Part shown: in pieces, positions 59,673 through 64,000 of the stretch
Layout of the letters: each line of letters opens with the position of its first letter
How positions within the stretch are numbered: the stretch's first letter is position 1
Assembly (NCBI GenBank): GCA_036703255.1
Contig: DATNPL010000081.1
Location: 1 to 64,000 of the forward strand
Direction of reading: 5' to 3'
Source: Drouetiella sp036703255
Lineage (GTDB): Bacteria; Cyanobacteriota; Cyanobacteriia; Elainellales; Elainellaceae
Length of the DNA: 64,000 nt
Notes under the pieces: model-generated
Told to the model about the DNA's origin: nothing
Database searches by the model: none
Seen by the model: the letters and a program-made list of their open reading frames with translations, nothing else
Position numbers and translations under genes: made by a program

Positions 59673-62564
59673 CTATGCTTTGCCGTCTGAGTTATTTTGA
59701 CTCCCAATCTGATCGCCTTGGACATTGACGGTTCCAGTATTGAGATTGCCAACGGTTTCTACGTTGTGTATGTTTTTGTTACCCGTGACTTTATCACCCA
59801 TAGCCTTGTCGCCTTCAACCTTATCGCCCGCAATATAGTCTCCTTGGACAATGAGTGATGGAGATGATTGTGGAATGGTTTTGGGAGGCGATGATTGGGC
59901 AGCTTGGAAGATTTCGTAGTTGTAGAATTTGCAGCGGGCTTGAATGGAGGCGATCGCGCTAATTATATGAGTCTCTCCTGTCTTTTGAACAAGGTTCCAT
60001 AGTGGAGATAAAATGTCCTTCTGATCACCTCTCAACTTTTCTAACGCCTTAGTAGCATTCCACTGTATGCCTGTGTCTTCATCTCTTAAGGCAATGAGCA
60101 ATGCTGGAATAGCTGCTTCACTACCTAACTCTCCTAGCGCCTCCATGATATGCACATAAATGAGGGAATCTCTATCTTGTAAAGCGGCAAGTAATCCTGG
60201 AATAGCTATCTCACTTCTCAATCTTCCTAAAGCTTCACATGCCTCTCGCTGCACAACATATTCTTCGTCGTGCAGTGCATCAAGCAGTTCTAAAATAACA
60301 GTTTTGTCTCCTAACTCTCCTAGTGCTCCAGCAGCAAATGCTCGGACAGAACAATCTTCATCGTGCAATGCAACAAGTAATTGGGGGACAGATGTTTTGA
60401 CTTCTAACCGGCATAGCATCTCAATTGCATCTCTCCTAACAGAACTATTTGAATCTTGTAGAGCAGCTAACAATCCTGCAATAGTTACTTCAGTATTCCA
60501 GTGAATAGTAGAGTCTTCATCTAGCCAACCAGAAAAAAATAGTCGAACTGTATCATTGCCCAATTTATCTAATGCTTTAGCAGCAGATTTGCGAACAAAT
60601 AGTTTTTCATCCCGCAAGAGGATAAATAGCTCTGGAATTATTGTTCCATCACCTAATTCTCCTAGAACCTTCGATGCTTCGGCTCGAACAGAAGGGTTTA
60701 TGTCGTGTAGAGCTAGAAGTAAAGCTGGAATTATCGTCCTGTTACCCACTTTCCCTAATGCTTCAGTAGCACGCCATCGAACAGAAGGAATCTCATCCTG
60801 CAAAGTAATAAGCAAGTTTGGAATAGCTGTCTCGATACTTAGTTCTCCCAGTGCTAAAGCAGCACGCGCTCGTACAAAGGAGGATTCATCTCGAAGAGCA
60901 ACAAGTAATCCTGGAATAGCCAACTCACTGTTCAATTTACCCAACGCCTCAGCAGCAGCAGCTCGAACAGAGCCATCTTTATCTTGCAAACTATTGAGCA
61001 GCACTGGAATAGCTTCCTTACTGCCTAAGTTTCCTAGCACCTTAGCAGCCGTTTCTTGCACATAAGAATCTGTATCTTTAAGCATTGTAGATAAAGAATC
61101 AATCGCTACCTCAGCCATTGTCTTACCCAACAACTGAGATTTGAGAAGTACAATTACTTTTAGATTAGCAATCCGACCTACAGTTTCTTTTTGAAAGCGC
61201 GTCTTTACCTTACCCGCCAACCTCGCCCCCAACATCAACTCCACCCCGATCGCCAACTCCACCACCCTTACCGCCTGAGCCTCATCCTCCACCAGTCCCA
61301 ACATCAGCGCGATCGCCTCTGTCCACTTCAGATAGTTCAAATACTGCCGCTGTAATGCTGCATCACTCAGCTTGGGCAACTGACGCAACAAATACTCGGC
61401 TGCATAATATTCCTGAATCAACTGATGCCGAAACTCAATCTTGTCACCATTGATTTGAATCAGATGATGCTTCAGCAGATCCTCTAGCCACTGCTTGGCA
61501 AAATCGCGCGGTTTGTCAAACTTCTCTTCGGTGAGATATTGCGTCAGGATGTCTTCTGCCGTCTGGTGCGCGATCGTCACCTGTAGCTCCGTCGGTTTCT
61601 CCTGCGGGTTTTCCCCCTGCATCATCGCAAATGCCAACCGTTGCAATAACAGCGACCACCAGCGCCGCGACTCTGCCGTAACCGGAATGTCATCCTTCAG
61701 ACTGCGCTCATAGCCTTGCGTAAACTGCCGAAACACCATACCCAAATTGGGTGGCACTATACCCAATCGTTGAAACAGTCCACACAACATCCACAGCAGC
61801 AAAGGCGTTTGTCCCAGCTCTCGCAGACGGTCTTTGAGCTGTCGCAACATCTGCTCTGCTTGATTTGGCGGCAGATAAGCCCGGACAAACTCCTGCATCT
61901 GGGCTTCCGTTAGCGGCTGCATTTCCAGCTTTTTGGCTATGCCCAAATCACCACCCACGCTCAGCTCTCGCGTGGTAAAAATCATCGGGGTTTGCAGATA
62001 GTCTCGTCGAAACGTGGCTACATCGCGTCTTGCCTCTTCCGAAGGCAGCTCGTTCAGCCCATCCATCAGCAGCAGCAATCGACCCTGCCGCAACCAGGTT
62101 TTTAGCGTTTCAGCATCCAAATTTAAATAATTACCCTGCTGCAAAACGGTGAGGATGCGATCGATCACACCCGTTCGCCAATACCGCAGTTCTACCAGCA
62201 CTGGAATCTTTGCCGCTGCTGATTTATTCTCTGCTTCCTCTAGTAGCATCCGAATCAATGCTGTCGATTTTCCTGAGCCGGGTCGCCCCACTAGGAGCAC
62301 ATGCTCCGCCGCGTACTTCCGCATTCCCACCAGCACAGGCAGCCGCTCTAGCTTCTCTTCCGGCTTTTCGCCCTTTTCTTTTTCCTCTCCAGGCTTTGCC
62401 GTCTGCACCATCAGCCCAAAATCAAACGGAAAGGCAGATTTCTCCGTTTGCCGTTTCACCTGCTCCTGACCCACCGCATCCATTAGCGTGTAAAGCTCCC
62501 ACCACTGCGCGTAAGTAGTGGCGATCGACTTCAAATAACCAGAAAAATAGGGGCTAACAGTCAT
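59673..62564 (-). CDS. NACHT-HEAT NTPase (NLR-like sensor)
   Basis: This 963-residue protein starts with a short helical segment (YFSGYLKSIATTYAQWWELY) and has a NACHT NTPase with Walker A GRPGSGKST (residues 93-101), Walker B LLLLMDGLNELP (163-174) and a HLIQINGDKIEFRHQLIQEY segment typical of the winged-helix part. From about residue 485 to 850 it carries about 12 HEAT-like repeats of 31 residues with the pattern AIPxLLxALxDxxxxVRxxA and ALGxLG; the seventh is degenerate. The C-terminal tail has GDxxxGDK repeats (905-930) and the motif VGNxNxGxVxxQGDQIG (938-958) shared with the CHAT protein. Gene for an MNT protein follows after 3 nt. Inferred: an NLR-like sensor of invasion or stress. Confidence 0.92.
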   Translation of the reverse strand: MTVSPYFSGYLKSIATTYAQWWELYTLMDAVGQEQVKRQTEKSAFPFDFGLMVQTAKPGEEKEKGEKPEEKLERLPVLVGMRKYAAEHVLLVGRPGSGKSTALIRMLLEEAENKSAAAKIPVLVELRYWRTGVIDRILTVLQQGNYLNLDAETLKTWLRQGRLLLLMDGLNELPSEEARRDVATFRRDYLQTPMIFTTRELSVGGDLGIAKKLEMQPLTEAQMQEFVRAYLPPNQAEQMLRQLKDRLRELGQTPLLLWMLCGLFQRLGIVPPNLGMVFRQFTQGYERSLKDDIPVTAESRRWWSLLLQRLAFAMMQGENPQEKPTELQVTIAHQTAEDILTQYLTEEKFDKPRDFAKQWLEDLLKHHLIQINGDKIEFRHQLIQEYYAAEYLLRQLPKLSDAALQRQYLNYLKWTEAIALMLGLVEDEAQAVRVVELAIGVELMLGARLAGKVKTRFQKETVGRIANLKVIVLLKSQLLGKTMAEVAIDSLSTMLKDTDSYVQETAAKVLGNLGSKEAIPVLLNSLQDKDGSVRAAAAEALGKLNSELAIPGLLVALRDESSFVRARAALALGELSIETAIPNLLITLQDEIPSVRWRATEALGKVGNRTIIPALLLALHDINPSVRAEASKVLGELGDGTIIPELFILLRDEKLFVRKSAAKALDKLGNDTVRLFFSGWLDEDSTIHWNTEVTIAGLLAALQDSNSSVRRDAIEMLCRLEVKTSVPQLLVALHDEDCSVRAFAAGALGELGDKTVILELLDALHDEEYVVQREACEALGRLRSEIAIPGLLAALQDRDSLIYVHIMEALGELGSEAAIPALLIALRDEDTGIQWNATKALEKLRGDQKDILSPLWNLVQKTGETHIISAIASIQARCKFYNYEIFQAAQSSPPKTIPQSSPSLIVQGDYIAGDKVEGDKAMGDKVTGNKNIHNVETVGNLNTGTVNVQGDQIGSQNNSDGKA

Positions 62565-62584
62565 ACTAGAGGGCAGACAGCCTG

Positions 62585-62616
62585 AGAGTCTTGAATTTAC
62601 TGTAGCTCAAGACTCT
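62585..62616. promoter_or_regulatory. 10-bp inverted repeat upstream of the NACHT operon
   Basis: AGAGTCTTGA (62585-62594) is the reverse complement of TCAAGACTCT (62607-62616), 12 nt apart and 21 nt upstream of the NACHT start. It could be an operator or a leader hairpin. It shares the pentamer GAGTC with the palindrome before the XRE gene, but the arrangement differs. Confidence 0.4.
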
Positions 62617-62788
62617 AAAGCATTCGCTGATTTTGCCGCAGCCTCTGAGCTGGCTGAAGCATTTTCTGGCTGAAGCAGGGATTGGTTGTGCTTAAAATTC
62701 TGGAGTCAGGTTGATCTTCAAGACGATCGCCTAATTCTAGTAGAACGTAAACTAGAGGGATAACTCCTGAAATCGTGGAGATGAGGCG

Positions 62789-63427
62789 ATGGTTGCAACA
62801 TTACGTCGAGCCGATCGGATTGTGCTGCATAGCATTAGCTGGGAGCAATTTGAACGCTTGCTAGAAGATCTGGGCGATCGTCGTTCTGCCCGCATCGCCT
62901 ATGACAACGGGACATTGGAAATTATGACCCCTCTACCTGAGCATGAATATTTCAAAGAAGTAATTGGTGTTGCAGTACAAGATATTGCAGAAGAGCTAGA
63001 GCTTGATTACGAAAGCTACGGTTCCACCACCTGGCGCAAGCGGATCAAAATGGTAGGCGTTGAACCCGACAACTGCTTTTACTTTCAGCATGAGGCGGCT
63101 GTTCGCGGCAGGCTAGACCTAAATCTGAGCCAAGGCGATCCCCCTCCCGATCTGGCGCTAGAGATTGACATTACCCATAAATCCCTCGATCGCTTCCCCA
63201 TCTATGCCCGTCTAGAAGTCCCAGAACTCTGGTGCTATGGCGGGGATGAACTGAAAATTTATCATCTGCAAGCGGGGGAATATGTAGAAGCAGACATGAG
63301 TCTGGCCTTGCCCCTGTTGCCGATTCGAGAGCTGCCTCAGTTGATTGAGACGCATCGGATGGCAGGACGACGAGCCATTCGGCGGGCGGTGCGAGAGTGG
63401 GTGAGGCGTCAAAAACCTGCAATATAG
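62789..63427 (+). CDS. Uma2-family (DUF820) putative endonuclease
   Basis: This 212-residue protein is a member of the Uma2/DUF820 family of PD-(D/E)xK nuclease-like proteins, expanded in cyanobacteria. The core reads GRLDLNLSQGDPPPDLALEIDITHKSLDR, given here by its parts: the acidic D in PPPDLALEID, then the Glu, then THKS as the lysine position. VPELWCYGGDELKIYHL follows. Family members occur in dozens per cyanobacterial genome, and their biological role is not settled. It is divergent from the NACHT gene, with 224 bp between, and its stop codon overlaps an 18-bp hairpin. Confidence 0.9.
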   Translation: MVATLRRADRIVLHSISWEQFERLLEDLGDRRSARIAYDNGTLEIMTPLPEHEYFKEVIGVAVQDIAEELELDYESYGSTTWRKRIKMVGVEPDNCFYFQHEAAVRGRLDLNLSQGDPPPDLALEIDITHKSLDRFPIYARLEVPELWCYGGDELKIYHLQAGEYVEADMSLALPLLPIRELPQLIETHRMAGRRAIRRAVREWVRRQKPAI

Positions 63428-63462
63428 ATGGGGTGCAGCGCAAAGCGCTGCACCCCATCTAT
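63424..63462. terminator. 18-bp hairpin with GCGC-AAA-GCGC tip between convergent genes
   Basis: ATAGATGGGGTGCAGCGC (63424-63441) pairs perfectly with 63445-63462 around AAA. It begins within the last sense codon of the Uma2 gene, takes in its stop, and ends 15 nt before the hemA stop, so it can serve both transcripts. Confidence 0.75.
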
Positions 63463-63477
63463 GGATCTTATATTCTT

Positions 63478-64000
63478 TTAGGGAATATTAGAAGCCGTTT
63501 CCAGGTTGAACAGCGTTTGCAACGTCTGCATCGCGTGCCGCCGAGCTTCAATATCCTGCTGGGCGCGCAACTGCACCATAGGGTCATGCAAGATCTTGTT
63601 GACGATGCCGCGCGTCAAAGCCTCAATAATTTCCTGATGCTTTTCACCAAACTCTGATCCGAGTCGAGACAGCGCCTTTTCTAGCTCCTGGGTGCGGATC
63701 GTTTCAATTTTGTTGCGGAGGCTGCTAATCGTAGAGACGGTTTCGAGCGATCGCCACCACATATCAAACGCTTCAACTTCCTCATCCAAAATACCTTCAG
63801 CTTCCATCGCCATTTGGCGGCGGCTTTCCTGGTTTTGCGCCACGACCGCTTTCAGGTCATCTACATTAAAGGCGTAGACGTTGTGTAAATCGTTAACGTC
63901 AGAATGGACGTTGCGCGGCACAGCAATATCAAACAGCATCAGGGAACAATGGGACTCGATCGCTCCCTCTAGCTTGGCGCGATCGAGCAGAGGTTCTGTG
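63478..64000 (-). CDS. hemA: Glutamyl-tRNA reductase, C-terminal part (runs off the window)
   Basis: The frame is open to the window edge and reads, from the edge, TEPLLDRAKLEGAIESHCSL then MLFDIAVPRNVHSDV. The latter matches the conserved block of glutamyl-tRNA reductase after its NADPH-binding site. The rest is the dimerisation helix region, with SSLRNKIETIRTQELEKALS and LTRGIVNKILHDPMVQLRAQ. The enzyme makes glutamate-1-semialdehyde, the committed step toward heme and chlorophyll. About 173 C-terminal residues are visible, including the stop; the N-terminal catalytic part is outside. Confidence 0.93.
   Translation of the reverse strand, partial: TEPLLDRAKLEGAIESHCSLMLFDIAVPRNVHSDVNDLHNVYAFNVDDLKAVVAQNQESRRQMAMEAEGILDEEVEAFDMWWRSLETVSTISSLRNKIETIRTQELEKALSRLGSEFGEKHQEIIEALTRGIVNKILHDPMVQLRAQQDIEARRHAMQTLQTLFNLETASNIP

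Noticed and set aside
60015..61112. Regularly spaced repeats that could suggest a CRISPR-like array.
   Set aside because: The 93-bp period is coding and encodes 31-residue HEAT units; there are no constant repeats with unique spacers and no cas genes.
1..64000. tRNA and rRNA genes.
   Set aside because: I saw no tRNA-like T-arm and acceptor pair other than in the tmRNA, and no rRNA signature sequences; a covariance scan would be needed to be certain.

Overview
The window is chromosomal DNA from a cyanobacterium, most likely a filamentous Leptolyngbya-like or Oscillatoriales-type organism (inferred, not proven). The evidence is: the HIP1-type octamer GCGATCGC and its core CGATCG are very frequent; there are genes for phylloquinone synthesis (menA), Vipp1, a CruP-type lycopene cyclase paralogue and glutamyl-tRNA reductase; and a one-piece tmRNA carries the typical cyanobacterial tag ANNIVPFARKAAAVA.

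Layout. 0-7.6 kb: a polysaccharide-export ABC transporter pair, a hydantoin/Asp-Glu racemase-family protein, a CruP-like flavoprotein, a cNMP-fold protein, a SirB1-family protein and an internally duplicated unknown protein. 7.6-20.5 kb is accessory in character. It holds ribbon-helix-helix genes (one decayed), a GH31 alpha-glucosidase, and a [2Fe-2S] protein whose 3' end is repeated 5.9 kb downstream. Between the two copies lie a secreted trypsin-like protease, a ParDE-type toxin-antitoxin pair, a nucleotidyltransferase gene with an in-frame stop and a TPR-CHAT protease. An EamA transporter, an AT-rich pentapeptide-repeat membrane protein and 1.2 kb of apparently non-coding DNA follow.

20.5-58 kb is mostly housekeeping: a deoxyhypusine-synthase-like enzyme, the classic rimP-nusA-ylxR-infB operon, an alpha/beta hydrolase, vipp1, thioredoxin, a GAF histidine kinase, ssrA, an MscS channel, an Sll1717-like P-loop ATPase, a GIY-YIG protein, a 254-bp MITE-like element with 17-bp terminal inverted repeats, menA, a PutA-type proline catabolic enzyme, two linked signalling kinases, a glutamine amidotransferase, a transketolase-like enzyme, an orphan HicB and an HtrA protease.

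58-62.6 kb is the most interesting region. A compact minus-strand operon encodes a NACHT-HEAT NTPase, an MNT nucleotidyltransferase, a HEPN toxin-like protein and a CHAT protease, with gaps of 3-4 nt or short overlaps. The last 26 residues of the NACHT protein and residues 16-36 of the CHAT protein share a Gly/Asn-rich motif centred on QGDQIG. This suggests that sensor and protease meet by homotypic contacts. A small XRE regulator with a perfect 20-bp palindrome directly in front of it sits beside the operon. I read this as a candidate NLR-like defence or cell-death system with an embedded toxin-antitoxin pair. Both the NACHT-HEAT and TPR-CHAT genes are compositional mosaics: an AT-rich repeat half lacking HIP1 and a GC-richer, HIP1-containing catalytic half. 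The window ends with a Uma2-family nuclease gene and the 3' part of hemA.

Long hairpins stand at many gene ends. Several share a GCGC-TTT-GCGC tip but have unrelated, fully complementary outer stems. All functional statements come from reading motifs; no database search was run.
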